Shown here: one piece after another, positions 27,138 through 36,266 of the stretch
Layout: each line of letters starts with the position of its first letter
How positions within the stretch are numbered: position 1 is the first letter of the stretch
Assembly (NCBI RefSeq): GCF_009801115.1
Contig: NZ_VTOL01000010.1
Coordinates: 124,001-188,000 of the forward strand
From: Dyadobacter sp. 3J3
GTDB lineage: Bacteria > Bacteroidota > Bacteroidia > Cytophagales > Spirosomataceae
Direction: 5' to 3'
DNA: 64,000 nucleotides
Notes under the pieces: model-generated
What the model saw: only the letters and a program-made list of their open reading frames with translations
Databases searched by the model: none
Told to the model about the DNA's origin: nothing
Translations under genes and position numbers: made by a program

Positions 27138-29354
27138 TCATTTTAGTTTTTTCCAAAAAATATTTTCCAGTTTTTTCTCACTGACATACGAACGGCCACT
27201 TTGTGCGTTTGCACCTGAACGTTTGTACAACTCTGTTTTTAGTTGTTCTTTTTCAGTAGCAGAAATCGGTTTGCCACTTATAAGTTTTTGAAGTGATCCA
27301 AGTACCGACCAGTTTTGAAGTCCTCCATTAAAAGGTCCGCTGTTCATCAGACGATCCGATAATTGGGTTCCGGCAACCTGGAATTTAGCGCGCTGGGAAG
27401 TGTTTAGTTTATCATATTCCAGATAACCCAAAACCTCGGCGGCTAACTGTTCAGTCCGTGTCATATTGATAATCTTTTCCTGATTAAAATTTTTGCTGAC
27501 ATCGGTCAATTCACCGGTTAACCGTTTTTCTTTTTCCTTGATCGGAGGCGGATCATAACTGCTTTTCTTGACAAACGCGCGTGCTTTGTGCTGAGCTTGT
27601 TTCAAATATTCAAGTGCCTTGGTTTCAAAAGGAATGGCTTTTTCAGGCTCGTACATACGTAAATGTAATTCTGACTGCCACATTTGCTCCAAAGCCATTT
27701 TCAACAAACTCTTGGTAGATTGTTCGTGGAAAGTATTGATATCGGCGTCATCATGTGCGTGACCATATTGCTCAATTAATTCTGCCATCGCATCTTTTGA
27801 ACCACTTTCCTGATTCCCCCCACCGTGGTCATGATGTGATTCTTCCGGCTGGGATTTCCGGTTTTCAGCCGCTTCACCTTCCGAGTCAGACTTATGGGTA
27901 AAAGCATCCAGGATATTTCCGCTACCACTTTCTTCATGCGGTGCTCCGCCTCCACCGCCAATATTCTGCTCAAATTCTTCCCCTAAAAACTGGCCGTAGC
28001 GCAAGCGAAGTACTTTTTGATCAAAACCGATTTCGTTGGAAGTACTATTAAATTCTTCCTTTTTGATTTTTTTTCTCTTGGCAATCAACTTTTCAGTGTC
28101 GATAATAATCTGACGTTGACTCCGGAAATATTCAGGAACTGTATTAACCGACATTGTCGAAAGTTCTGATTCCTCGACTTTCGCCGTGTCTTTGTATACG
28201 ACAAAATACGTATCTGATTTGGTAAAATTAGCTTCCGGTTCTTTGTTATCAATCGCTGCCCAATAGTAGTAAAGTTCGTCGCCTGGAGTAAAATTAAGTG
28301 CCTTCAAATCGATTGACTGGCTTAATTTTGCTTCCTTGAAATTGGCTGGTGAAAGTGGAAATTTCATTTCTCTGAATTTCACATTCTCACCGGAACCACG
28401 CGCCAGCGTCGCTACTATAAACGCTTGTTTCACTTTAAAATCATCCGACATTTTTGCCGAAACCTGAATCGTTTTGTTGTCTTTCAGATAGTGATATTGA
28501 TACAATTCTTTTGACTCAGGTTCAATCTTTGGTGCAAGATCGGGTTGGGCTTCCAGTTTGTAAAAATCAGACTGATACACCAGTGAATCTTTCCAATATG
28601 CCTTAATCGAATAAAGTCCGGAGCCTGTCAGCTTGTCTTTGTATTGAAAAATACCGTTTGTCTTTTTAAATAAAAGTTCATCACCACGATTGTTCGCAAG
28701 GCGGACCGACAAATTATCCTGATGACTAAAAGTAACGTCCCAATTCAGGGCTGAGCCAATCATTGCACTTACATTTAAGTCAGTCGATTTTTTAGTTGGA
28801 AAGCTCGTATAACCTGGTGGATTAATCGTAACATTTGCCGTTTCAAAGCTCGGTGCAACAAGAATATTGGCTTTTTGTACATTTTTAGTAGTATTCAAAA
28901 TCGCAGACGGGCTTCCCGTAGCGAAATTCATGTGTGGGTATAAATTGTAAAAAACCAACGAAAAAAGAAAAATAAGGCCATACATCATCGTTCCGTCATA
29001 CAGATTACGGAAATGAAAATGACCGGCAGAAACATTTTGATTCAGTCTGTCCAATTGCAATTGCTCAGCAATATTCAGTTCATCTTTTTCCAGTAAATGC
29101 AAACTATATTCCGATTCACCAACAGTTTGGTGGATCAAGCTGATAGCCTGCGGCTTTTTATTTTGATATAACTTTGTGATGTACGCGCCAATTCCTAATC
29201 CAATAACCGCAGCCAAAACCGGAGCCGTCAGTGAAGATTGCTTGAATACGGACGTAAGGACAAAAGCAGAAAGTGCCAGCAGCAAACACCTAATAAAAGC
29301 ATTGGCGTAAAGCTGTGTGGTGACAGAATTGATTAATTTTTTTAGCTCATACAT
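27138..29354 (-). CDS. Large DUF4175-like membrane protein
   Basis: A 738-aa protein with three N-terminal hydrophobic segments (about 20-38, 42-60 and 124-140), then a beta-rich region resembling DUF4175-type proteins (ATVTINPPGYTSFPTKKS-like, seen here as VTINPPGYTSFPTKKS). A helical, charged C-terminal half follows, with a Gly/His-rich linker (GGGGGAPHEESGSG and HHDHGGGNQESGS) near 465-525. It overlaps the upstream BatA-type gene by 8 bp. DUF4175-like proteins accompany MoxR-DUF58 modules in Bacteroidota. It is probably an envelope-spanning scaffold; the catalytic role is unknown. Confidence 0.75.
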   Translation of the reverse strand: MYELKKLINSVTTQLYANAFIRCLLLALSAFVLTSVFKQSSLTAPVLAAVIGLGIGAYITKLYQNKKPQAISLIHQTVGESEYSLHLLEKDELNIAEQLQLDRLNQNVSAGHFHFRNLYDGTMMYGLIFLFSLVFYNLYPHMNFATGSPSAILNTTKNVQKANILVAPSFETANVTINPPGYTSFPTKKSTDLNVSAMIGSALNWDVTFSHQDNLSVRLANNRGDELLFKKTNGIFQYKDKLTGSGLYSIKAYWKDSLVYQSDFYKLEAQPDLAPKIEPESKELYQYHYLKDNKTIQVSAKMSDDFKVKQAFIVATLARGSGENVKFREMKFPLSPANFKEAKLSQSIDLKALNFTPGDELYYYWAAIDNKEPEANFTKSDTYFVVYKDTAKVEESELSTMSVNTVPEYFRSQRQIIIDTEKLIAKRKKIKKEEFNSTSNEIGFDQKVLRLRYGQFLGEEFEQNIGGGGGAPHEESGSGNILDAFTHKSDSEGEAAENRKSQPEESHHDHGGGNQESGSKDAMAELIEQYGHAHDDADINTFHEQSTKSLLKMALEQMWQSELHLRMYEPEKAIPFETKALEYLKQAQHKARAFVKKSSYDPPPIKEKEKRLTGELTDVSKNFNQEKIINMTRTEQLAAEVLGYLEYDKLNTSQRAKFQVAGTQLSDRLMNSGPFNGGLQNWSVLGSLQKLISGKPISATEKEQLKTELYKRSGANAQSGRSYVSEKKLENIFWKKLK

Positions 29355-30567
29355 AACTTTTCTGTATCGTTTTCTTTAAAGCCATCCAGCGTTCAAGAAT
29401 GAGTAATGCTATAAAAAGAATAAGAAGCCATGGCCGTAAACTGCCTTCCTGATTCATTTCCAAAGGTTTGGTCTGCAAAAACTGTGCTTTTAATTGTTTT
29501 TGACTTATCAATTTCTGAGGCTCGTCCAGTTTAAAATGTGAGATAAGAGCATCGCCAAGAAATTCCGGCAGTTGCCCGGAATTAACCATTTCTGATGTCT
29601 GGATCCGAAGTGAATCCTGTAATTGAATAACGTTTGAAATAAGACTTTGGTTACCCGAATTCAACTTTCCAGATAAAACATACATTGTTTCCGGATTCGT
29701 TTTGCCAACTTTTTGATCGGTAATAACAAGATCATATTTCTTTTCACTGACACTTTTGAAATCGATCTGCATTGGCAAAGAATATACCGTCGACAGAGAA
29801 CCAAGTGCCGCTTCCACGGTTTGCTGTTCCGCTTTGTTTTTGTATTCAACCAAAACATTTAATTTCCCTGAATGAACCGGCGTTGATTCCAGCTTCGGCA
29901 AATCACTGGATTTTTCCGGATTTGAAACTGTTAATTGGCCCTTGTTGACAAACAACTTTTTACCATCACCCAAGTCAAGGTATTTATGAAGATAATTTTG
30001 GGACGAATCGGTTAAAGTATGTAAAGTGTAAGCTTCCGGAATATAAATTTTTGGCAAATCAAGTAGTTTCTGGTCACTGACAAGATATAGATCAAGCTTT
30101 GCTCCCGTTTTACTTACTTTGTTAATGACTTCCTGAAGATAAAAAGTGCCTTTATTTTTCTGATTTGAAAACGAAGACAAATCTCTAACTTCTTTGTTTT
30201 CAGGACCTATCCAAAATACTTTCTCTCCTTTTTTTATAGCTGTTTCAATTTCAAAACGATAATTGTTAACCAGATTTGCGGATGGTTCAACCAGATGAAT
30301 ACGCTCAGAATTCTCAATTTGTTTGAACCATTTTATTACGGGTTGACTTAACAAAAATGTCAATAGCAAAATAAGCAAACTGCGCACAACAAGGAGCGGC
30401 AGATCATCGAGTCGAAAGCCTCGACTCTGCTGCTGACTTTTATCAATAAGCCACTGCATAGCAGCCCAGTCCAGTTCTTTACCTTTTTTCTGATGCCAGA
30501 AATGGATAAAAATAGGTATGGCTATTGCCAGTGCACCCCAAAACATGAAAGGTTGTAAGAAATTCAT
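29347..30567 (-). CDS. BatA domain-containing membrane protein
   Basis: A 406-aa protein. The N-terminus is the BatA (aerotolerance regulator N-terminal) domain: FLQPFMFWGALAIAIPIFIH, WHQKKGKELDWAAMQWL and RLDDLPLLVVRSLLILLL, with TMs at about 8-25 and 58-76. A C-terminal TM lies near 382-398 (LRPWLLILFIALLILERW). Between them is a periplasmic domain without a recognisable vWA MIDAS. The start codon overlaps the stop of the DUF58 gene (TAATG), so the two are coupled. It belongs to the MoxR-DUF58-BatA module thought to assemble or regulate envelope complexes. Confidence 0.86.
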   Translation of the reverse strand: MNFLQPFMFWGALAIAIPIFIHFWHQKKGKELDWAAMQWLIDKSQQQSRGFRLDDLPLLVVRSLLILLLTFLLSQPVIKWFKQIENSERIHLVEPSANLVNNYRFEIETAIKKGEKVFWIGPENKEVRDLSSFSNQKNKGTFYLQEVINKVSKTGAKLDLYLVSDQKLLDLPKIYIPEAYTLHTLTDSSQNYLHKYLDLGDGKKLFVNKGQLTVSNPEKSSDLPKLESTPVHSGKLNVLVEYKNKAEQQTVEAALGSLSTVYSLPMQIDFKSVSEKKYDLVITDQKVGKTNPETMYVLSGKLNSGNQSLISNVIQLQDSLRIQTSEMVNSGQLPEFLGDALISHFKLDEPQKLISQKQLKAQFLQTKPLEMNQEGSLRPWLLILFIALLILERWMALKKTIQKSYV

Positions 30568-31475
30568 TAGCCTTTCCTTCTTGTTAAAAATTCTTTTAAA
30601 ACCATTCCCAGCGGATCACTCAACCTGGCTTGAACCAGATTTACGTATGGAATCCGCAATTCTTCTTCGAGCATATCAAAATATGCTTTTGATGATTCCT
30701 TAAACTTATCCCTCACTACTTCCGCCTGTAATTCAATTTCTTTTCCGGTTTCCAAATCTTTAAAACGATAAAAACCTGTCAGATTAAAATCCACTTCATT
30801 ATCTCCCAAAATCTGAAAAATAACTATTTCCCGCCGGGGACTTGCAATGGATTTTATCAATGTAAGCCACTCTTCTCCTACCTGAAGAAAATCCGTCACA
30901 AAAATCAGTTGCTCCTGACTTTTCGTTGCAAATTCAGGAAACTGCAACTTTCCATTTGCTGCGAAATCTGACGTCCAGGCTCCTGAGGCTGTCGTTTTTT
31001 GTAGTCCAAATAATATTTTATTGAAAGCCTGTTTTCCCGAACTTGATGCACCGCTTGCAATGCTGTTAACTTTTCCTCCCTGCAAAGAATAAAGGCTCAT
31101 CTGATCATTCTGAATATAACCGAGATATGCAAGGGAAGCGATCAGTAATTTCGAATATTCAAGCCGGCTCATGCCATTTTCAGCGTAATTCATCGAACCG
31201 GAAAGATCCAGCAAAAAGCGAATTTGTCTGTTACTTTCGGCGGAAGATTCCTTAACAAGATGTTTATCGGTCCTGGCATATAATTTCCAGTCAATGCGTT
31301 TCGGGTCATCGCCGGGTTCATAGTGACGATATTGCTCAAACTCAGTCCCCATGCCCGAACGTTTACTGGCGTGAACACCCAGCATAAGTTCTTCACTCAC
31401 CAGTTTTCCAACCAGCTGAAGGTTTCCAAGTTTAATCAAATCCGCAGCAAGAAGCCCGGTACGTTTTTGTGACAT
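30567..31475 (-). CDS. DUF58 domain-containing protein
   Basis: About 302 aa from the ATG at 31475, which gives MSQKRTGLLAADLIKLGNL. The frame continues upstream to 31529, but those 18 codons come from a word-repeat hairpin and look untranslated. The DUF58 signature is HYEPGDDPKRIDWKLYART near residues 60-78. It is followed by a vWA-like region with FLLDLSGSMNY (a MIDAS-type DxSxS) and FVTDFLQVGEEW. DUF58 proteins partner MoxR ATPases in chaperone-like systems. It is cytosolic, and overlaps the BatA-type gene by one base. Confidence 0.9.
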   Translation of the reverse strand: MSQKRTGLLAADLIKLGNLQLVGKLVSEELMLGVHASKRSGMGTEFEQYRHYEPGDDPKRIDWKLYARTDKHLVKESSAESNRQIRFLLDLSGSMNYAENGMSRLEYSKLLIASLAYLGYIQNDQMSLYSLQGGKVNSIASGASSSGKQAFNKILFGLQKTTASGAWTSDFAANGKLQFPEFATKSQEQLIFVTDFLQVGEEWLTLIKSIASPRREIVIFQILGDNEVDFNLTGFYRFKDLETGKEIELQAEVVRDKFKESSKAYFDMLEEELRIPYVNLVQARLSDPLGMVLKEFLTRRKG

Positions 31476-31559
31476 AGGTTTTTGGCTTTCGGCAATCGGC
31501 CTTCGGCTTTCAATCCTGGCACTTAACACGCCGATTGCTGATAGCCGATGGCCGAAAAC
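31476..31559. repeat. Word-repeat hairpin (GCCGAAA type) between moxR and DUF58 genes
   Basis: The left arm has GGTTTTTGGCTTTCGGCAAT and the right arm GATGGCCGAAAACC; the arms are inverted relative to each other and built of degenerate GGCTTTCGGC / GCCGAAAGCC words. The element fills the entire 84-bp gap and is related to the hairpin at 37683-37770. Confidence 0.75.
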
Positions 31560-32543
31560 CTATTTCAATGTTTTGATTAAATCTGCGATGACGTTATCCG
31601 ATGTGATATTTTCCGCTTCCGCCCTGAAATTCATTGAAATCCGGTGGCGCAGAATTGGAAAAGCCAGCGTGTGAATATCTTCCGGAATTACGGCAAATCG
31701 CTCATTCAAAACTGCTCTTGCTTTTGCACAAAGTACGAGCGCTTGCCCGGCTCTTGGTCCCGCGCCCCAGTCACACCACTGTTTTACAAATTCAGAAGGA
31801 CTTCCATCAGGCCTGGTTGCACGAACCAACCGGTTGATAAAAGAAATCTGATCTTCACTGATATGAACTTGTCTGGTTAACTTTTGAAGTTCAATAATAT
31901 CCATATCACTAAGCACACGGTTGATTACCACACCTTTTGAACCAGTCGTATTTTTCAATACGTCCAGCTCTTCCTGTTCGCTTGGATAGCTTAGTTTGAT
32001 ATACAAAAGAAAACGGTCGAGCTGGGCTTCGGGCAATGGGTAGGTACCCGATTGTTCAATCGGATTTTGCGTGGCGATTATCAGAAACGGATTTGGTAAT
32101 GCATAATTTGTCCCTGCATAGGTTACACTTTTCTCCTGCATCGCTTCCAGAAGCGCGGCCTGTGTTTTTGGCGGCGTCCGGTTTATTTCATCCGCAAGAA
32201 CCACATTGGCAAAAATAGGTCCCTGATTGAATTTGAAAAATTTCTTTCCGGTATCGTGATCCTCTTCCAGAATTTCAGTACCTACAATATCACCCGGCAT
32301 CAAATCGGGCGTGAACTGCACGCGTTTGAAACTCATATGCAAAGCTTCGGACATGGTTTTTACCATCAACGTTTTTGCCAGTCCGGGTACCCCTTCCAGC
32401 AAACAATGGCCACCGGCGAGAAGAGAAATAAGGATTTCATTTATCGCATCTTCCTGTCCAACAATGACTTTACCAATCTCTTTTTTAAGAAGCGGCAGCT
32501 TCGCTACCAAGGCTTTATAATGGGTTAGTTCCTGAGTTTCCAA
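31560..32543 (-). CDS. MoxR family AAA+ ATPase
   Basis: A 327-aa AAA_3 ATPase. Walker A is in GGHCLLEGVPGLAKT (about 45-59) and Walker B in VVLADEINRTPPKTQAALLE (about 112-131). There is a sensor region IATQNPIEQSGTYPLPEAQL and a C-terminal lid. It is a full-length member of the MRP/RavA-like MoxR group, which act as chaperones that activate partner proteins, often together with DUF58/vWA proteins. Its partners lie downstream: DUF58, BatA-type, DUF4175-like and the 557-aa membrane protein. It starts only 3 bp after the DUF4159 stop. Confidence 0.95.
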   Translation of the reverse strand: METQELTHYKALVAKLPLLKKEIGKVIVGQEDAINEILISLLAGGHCLLEGVPGLAKTLMVKTMSEALHMSFKRVQFTPDLMPGDIVGTEILEEDHDTGKKFFKFNQGPIFANVVLADEINRTPPKTQAALLEAMQEKSVTYAGTNYALPNPFLIIATQNPIEQSGTYPLPEAQLDRFLLYIKLSYPSEQEELDVLKNTTGSKGVVINRVLSDMDIIELQKLTRQVHISEDQISFINRLVRATRPDGSPSEFVKQWCDWGAGPRAGQALVLCAKARAVLNERFAVIPEDIHTLAFPILRHRISMNFRAEAENITSDNVIADLIKTLK

Positions 32544-32546
32544 TCG

Positions 32547-33164
32547 TTAAGCAGTTAAAGCATACATGACAATATTGACCCCGAATCTCGTGTTGTCGAC
32601 GGCCAAAAAACGTTTATTTCTAAAATCATAATCCCACTCACAGCCATAATCCTTGTTACTGTAAAGCACACCGATCCGCCCATTGATCGTTACCGCTTTC
32701 AGATAATCATGCACCAGATCATCTCCCCAGCCATTCAGCTCAAAAGCGGTTGTAGGCGGACCATCTTCAAAATGGAAAAAACTGTTATAAAGCGGATGAT
32801 TGTTTGGAATCTTTTGTAAAGCCTTGGGACCGAATGTTCTGGACATTTCCTGCTCAAAGGATTTAGCAAATAACCCGTCTATATCATGGTTGCAATCGTC
32901 CACAAACACGAATCCTCCATTTTGTACATAACGTTTAAAATGATCTCTTTCCTGGGTTGAAAACTCGACCAGTTTGTGACCGCTCAAATAACAAAACGGA
33001 CTTTTGAAAATATCATTACTGCTCAGCAGCACCACCTTTTCCTTCTCATCAATGGGAATGGTGGTATACTCCACCAGCGAATGCAGCAAATTTGAAGGCA
33101 TGCGCTGATCGGTATCCCAGTTTCCTGAGGTATACTGAAGACGGGTGAAGAAAAAAGGTTTCAT
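32547..33164 (-). CDS. DUF4159 domain-containing protein
   Basis: A 205-aa protein of the DUF4159 family: FFFTRLQYTSGNWDTDQRMP, FCYLSGHKLVEFSTQERDHF, NGGFVFVDDCNHDIDG and YSNKDYGCEWDYDF. The overall fold is probably glutamine-amidotransferase-like. It has no signal peptide, although longer DUF4159 proteins often do. It is the first gene after the near-perfect palindrome at 33182-33210 and runs straight into moxR with a 3-bp gap, so it likely opens the MoxR operon. Function unknown. Confidence 0.85.
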   Translation of the reverse strand: MKPFFFTRLQYTSGNWDTDQRMPSNLLHSLVEYTTIPIDEKEKVVLLSSNDIFKSPFCYLSGHKLVEFSTQERDHFKRYVQNGGFVFVDDCNHDIDGLFAKSFEQEMSRTFGPKALQKIPNNHPLYNSFFHFEDGPPTTAFELNGWGDDLVHDYLKAVTINGRIGVLYSNKDYGCEWDYDFRNKRFLAVDNTRFGVNIVMYALTA

Positions 33165-33181
33165 AGGTTAGGTAAAAGGTA

Positions 33182-33210
33182 TTTTCTGCGGAAAAATTTT
33201 CCGCAGAAAA
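33182..33210 (-). terminator. Palindromic terminator between PmbA-like gene and MoxR operon
   Basis: TTTTCTGCGGAAAA and TTTTCCGCAGAAAA, separated by one A: a 14-bp perfect inverted repeat ending in an A/T tract. It lies 6 bp past the PmbA-like stop and 17 bp before the DUF4159 start. It may stop or reduce read-through from the TldD/PmbA genes. It could also be an operator. Confidence 0.65.
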
Positions 33211-33216
33211 TAAAAT

Positions 33217-34554
33217 TTATACTGCGTCAGACAGTGACGAAAATGTAAATTCACGGATTTTCATCGGCGGCATCATGTAATTCTGGTTTGATTCCGTGCT
33301 GACAACCCGCTCAGGTTTCCCAAGTGTTTCCAGGTTATTGAGCATGATCACAGGACTTTCGTTGAAACGAAAGTTTTTGACCGGATGCTTGATTTTGCCG
33401 TTTTCTATGTAAAAAGTACCGTCACGCGTTAGTCCTGTCAGCAATAATGTCTGCGGATCTACTTCGCGGATGTACCATAATTTTGTAACCAGAATTCCCT
33501 GTTTTGTAGAAGCAATCATTTCTTCCAAAGTTGCGGTACCGCCGGCCACGATCATATTATTTGGAAAAGGAACAGCTTTAACACCTTTCTTTTGTGCCCA
33601 ATAACGCGAGTAAGCCATGTTTTTGACCACACCTTTTTCAATCCAGTTCACCTTTTCCATTGGCTGACCGTCACCAGCCCAGGGAGCTGATGGCAATTCA
33701 GGATGAGCAGGATCGGAATAAATGTTGACTCTCTCATCCACGATCTTTTCGCCAAGTTTGGTTTTACCACCTTGCTTACTCAAAAAAGAACGACCTTCGT
33801 CAGCGCTTCGGGCATCCATATTGAAAAATATGTTTTCCAATAAAACTGCTGCCGCCGTCGCTTCAAGAATAACGGTATACTTTCCAGGCTCCAAAGCCTT
33901 CGCTCCTACTGAACCTGTCGATTTTTGAATGGCAATTCTTGTCGCAGATTCAATATCCAGTTTGGAAACGTCACTATAACCTTTTGCCACATAACCCGAA
34001 CCTGTGCCATCCGGTGTTCTGACAGTCAAAGAAAAGTTAACATCCGTACTTGGGTAATAAGCGAAAAGCTTTTTGGAATTAAGCATGGCCGAATAGCCAT
34101 GCGTGTCTTCCCAGAATCCTGCCGCTGCCAGATTTTGCACTCTTGACAATTCAAGACTTTTAGCCACAGCATCTGCTCGAAAATCCGGCGTAATGTTAGC
34201 CGTGGAATCAAAAAAACCGGATGATTTTTTATATTGTTGAGGCGTTAACACACCAACATATTCAGGATTTTCCGGTGCTAATTGAGCAAGTTCTTCGGAC
34301 TGACGGACTACTTTTTCAAATGCTTCATCGCTGAATTCATTCGTTGTAGCAACCCCAACTTTTTTTCCAAAAGAAGACTGAACGATTAGATTCTGCGTCG
34401 TCTGTGCGCCGCTCGTAGAAACTTCGTTTCGGGCGTAACGTATATTCCCCTTCTTTTCTCCTGATATATTAATTTCGCATTCATCCGCTTTTGAATACTT
34501 CAAAACCTTCTGTAACAATGCTTTTGCTTCTGCTTCCGTTAATATCACTGACAT
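33217..34554 (-). CDS. PmbA-like TldD/PmbA family protein (pair 1)
   Basis: A 445-aa member of the TldD/PmbA family, non-catalytic PmbA/TldE-like type: it lacks the HExxxH zinc motif. Shared family features are GNIRYARNEVSTSGAQTTQN near the start and the C-terminal LLLTGLTRDGTFYIENGKIK and FRFNESPVIMLNNLE. In E. coli TldD and TldE form a heterodimer that degrades unfolded peptides and matures microcin B17. It is the second gene of pair 1, 9 bp after the TldD-like stop, and has no signal peptide although its partner has a Tat signal. It is clearly paralogous to 36267-37625. Confidence 0.9.
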   Translation of the reverse strand: MSVILTEAEAKALLQKVLKYSKADECEINISGEKKGNIRYARNEVSTSGAQTTQNLIVQSSFGKKVGVATTNEFSDEAFEKVVRQSEELAQLAPENPEYVGVLTPQQYKKSSGFFDSTANITPDFRADAVAKSLELSRVQNLAAAGFWEDTHGYSAMLNSKKLFAYYPSTDVNFSLTVRTPDGTGSGYVAKGYSDVSKLDIESATRIAIQKSTGSVGAKALEPGKYTVILEATAAAVLLENIFFNMDARSADEGRSFLSKQGGKTKLGEKIVDERVNIYSDPAHPELPSAPWAGDGQPMEKVNWIEKGVVKNMAYSRYWAQKKGVKAVPFPNNMIVAGGTATLEEMIASTKQGILVTKLWYIREVDPQTLLLTGLTRDGTFYIENGKIKHPVKNFRFNESPVIMLNNLETLGKPERVVSTESNQNYMMPPMKIREFTFSSLSDAV

Positions 34555-34563
34555 ATTTCAGTA

Positions 34564-36201
34564 TTAAATTTTTCTGGCTGTATTGATAACGTTAACACCT
34601 GCAAACCGAGCTGTTGAACTTCCATGAGAAACCGCACTCGATTGTGATGGCTGACCTTTTCCGTCAAAGAATGAACCGCCCAAACGATAATCACGATCGT
34701 CACAAACCTGAACACATGAGTTCCAGAATTCCTGCGTGTTGGATTGGTAAGCCACATCTTTCAGCATACCAACGATTTTCCCATCTTTGATTTCGTAAAA
34801 TAATTGTCCGCCAAACTGGAAATTATAACGCTGCTGATCAATTGAAAAAGATCCGTCACCGATAATATAAATTCCCTTTTTAACATCCTTAATCATATCC
34901 TCAACCGAAAGCGGTGTTTTGCCGGAAGCAAGAGAAACGTTGGCCATACGCTGAAACTGAACCGAACTCCAGCTATCTGCATAACAGCAGCCATGTGATT
35001 CTTTTTCACCGATGATTTTGGCCTGGTCACGGATTGCCTGATAATTCACCAGAACACCATCCTTCACCAAATCCCATTTCTTGGTATTCACTCCTTCATC
35101 ATCCCAACCCACAGCACCTAATGAACCAACCTGCGTTTTGTCCGCAATAAGCGTAACCTTATCGCTTCCGTATTTAAAATTTTTCGATTGCCATTTATCC
35201 AAAGTAGCGAAAGACGTACCGGCAAAGTTTGCTTCATAACCTAGTACGCGATCCAGTTCAAGCGGATGACCTACGGATTCGTGAATCGTTAACCAAAGGT
35301 GAGAAGGATCCAGGATCAGATCATATTTCCCAGCCTCGACAGATTTTGCAGACAATTTCATTTTTGCCTGCTGGGCTCCTGCCGTGATATCTTCCAGCAT
35401 ATCATATCCCATATTATAACGGGTTGTTACGCCGGTCACCTTATCTTTTGGATTTACCTGCAAATAATCATAACCCATTCCCATTGGAGAACTTAACGCA
35501 TTACGGGTCTGGAATTTTCCTGATGCCGGATCAATTGCTGTAACCGTGAAGTTAGGCCACATGCGGTGAATATCCTGATCGATATAAGAGCCATCTGTTG
35601 AAGCAAAATATTTCTGCTCATTCACCATGAAAAGAATCGAATTGACATAATTCGCTCCGTTTTTCATAGCGGCATCATTGACACCCAACAACAATTCCAC
35701 TTTTTCTTTAACAGGAACTTCGAATGCGTTTTTCTTGATAGGTGCTTTCCAGCTTACTTCACCAAAACCTTTTTGCGGAGCCAGCTCAACCGGCTGTTTC
35801 ATCAATTTTGAATTTGCTTTGGCAATCGCAACGGCATCTTCCGCCGCTTTGGCAATTTGCACATCACTTTTTGCATCGGCAACAGCGGCAAAACCCCAGC
35901 AGCCATTGGCGATCACACGGATACCTACACCGTAAGATTCCGTATTGACTATATTTTGAACTTTATCTTCTCTTGTAATTACAAACTGGTTCAGATAACG
36001 CCCAATACGCACATCGGCGTAGGTCGCACCTTTCGATTTCGCTGCGTTGAGCGCTGCGTCTGCCAGTCTTTTTTTAACGGCAACGTCAAGTCCCGGTTCT
36101 AAAAGTGCTTCGGGAGAAACAGTTCTTCCGTTGGCAAAACCTGGTAACATAAATGCACCGGTGCTAAGTCCGGCTATCTGAATAAAATCGCGTCGGTTCA
36201 A
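34564..36201 (-). CDS. TldD-like metallopeptidase with Tat signal (pair 1)
   Basis: A 545-aa TldD-type catalytic subunit. The zinc motif HESVGH is at 307-312, in LWLTIHESVGHPLELDR. A cysteine-rich CCYADSWSSVQFQRM and a C-terminal FFDGKGQPSQSSAVSHG follow. The N-terminus, MNRRDFIQIAGLSTGAFMLP, is a Tat-type signal with the twin arginines at 3-4; E. coli TldD is cytosolic and has none. It probably cleaves peptides in or across the envelope with the PmbA-like product 9 bp downstream. About 65 bp separate it from pair 2 upstream on the same strand. Confidence 0.92.
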   Translation of the reverse strand: MNRRDFIQIAGLSTGAFMLPGFANGRTVSPEALLEPGLDVAVKKRLADAALNAAKSKGATYADVRIGRYLNQFVITREDKVQNIVNTESYGVGIRVIANGCWGFAAVADAKSDVQIAKAAEDAVAIAKANSKLMKQPVELAPQKGFGEVSWKAPIKKNAFEVPVKEKVELLLGVNDAAMKNGANYVNSILFMVNEQKYFASTDGSYIDQDIHRMWPNFTVTAIDPASGKFQTRNALSSPMGMGYDYLQVNPKDKVTGVTTRYNMGYDMLEDITAGAQQAKMKLSAKSVEAGKYDLILDPSHLWLTIHESVGHPLELDRVLGYEANFAGTSFATLDKWQSKNFKYGSDKVTLIADKTQVGSLGAVGWDDEGVNTKKWDLVKDGVLVNYQAIRDQAKIIGEKESHGCCYADSWSSVQFQRMANVSLASGKTPLSVEDMIKDVKKGIYIIGDGSFSIDQQRYNFQFGGQLFYEIKDGKIVGMLKDVAYQSNTQEFWNSCVQVCDDRDYRLGGSFFDGKGQPSQSSAVSHGSSTARFAGVNVINTARKI

Positions 36202-36266
36202 GTTAAGTCCCTCCTTTTTAGGTCAATAAATGATTGTATAAATAAACTTAGAATCCCTTCGTCTTT

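Noticed and set aside
31475-31529. An extended N-terminus for the DUF58 protein
   Set aside because: Its 18 codons are made of word-repeat DNA shared with a non-coding hairpin, and the ATG at 31475 gives the normal family start.
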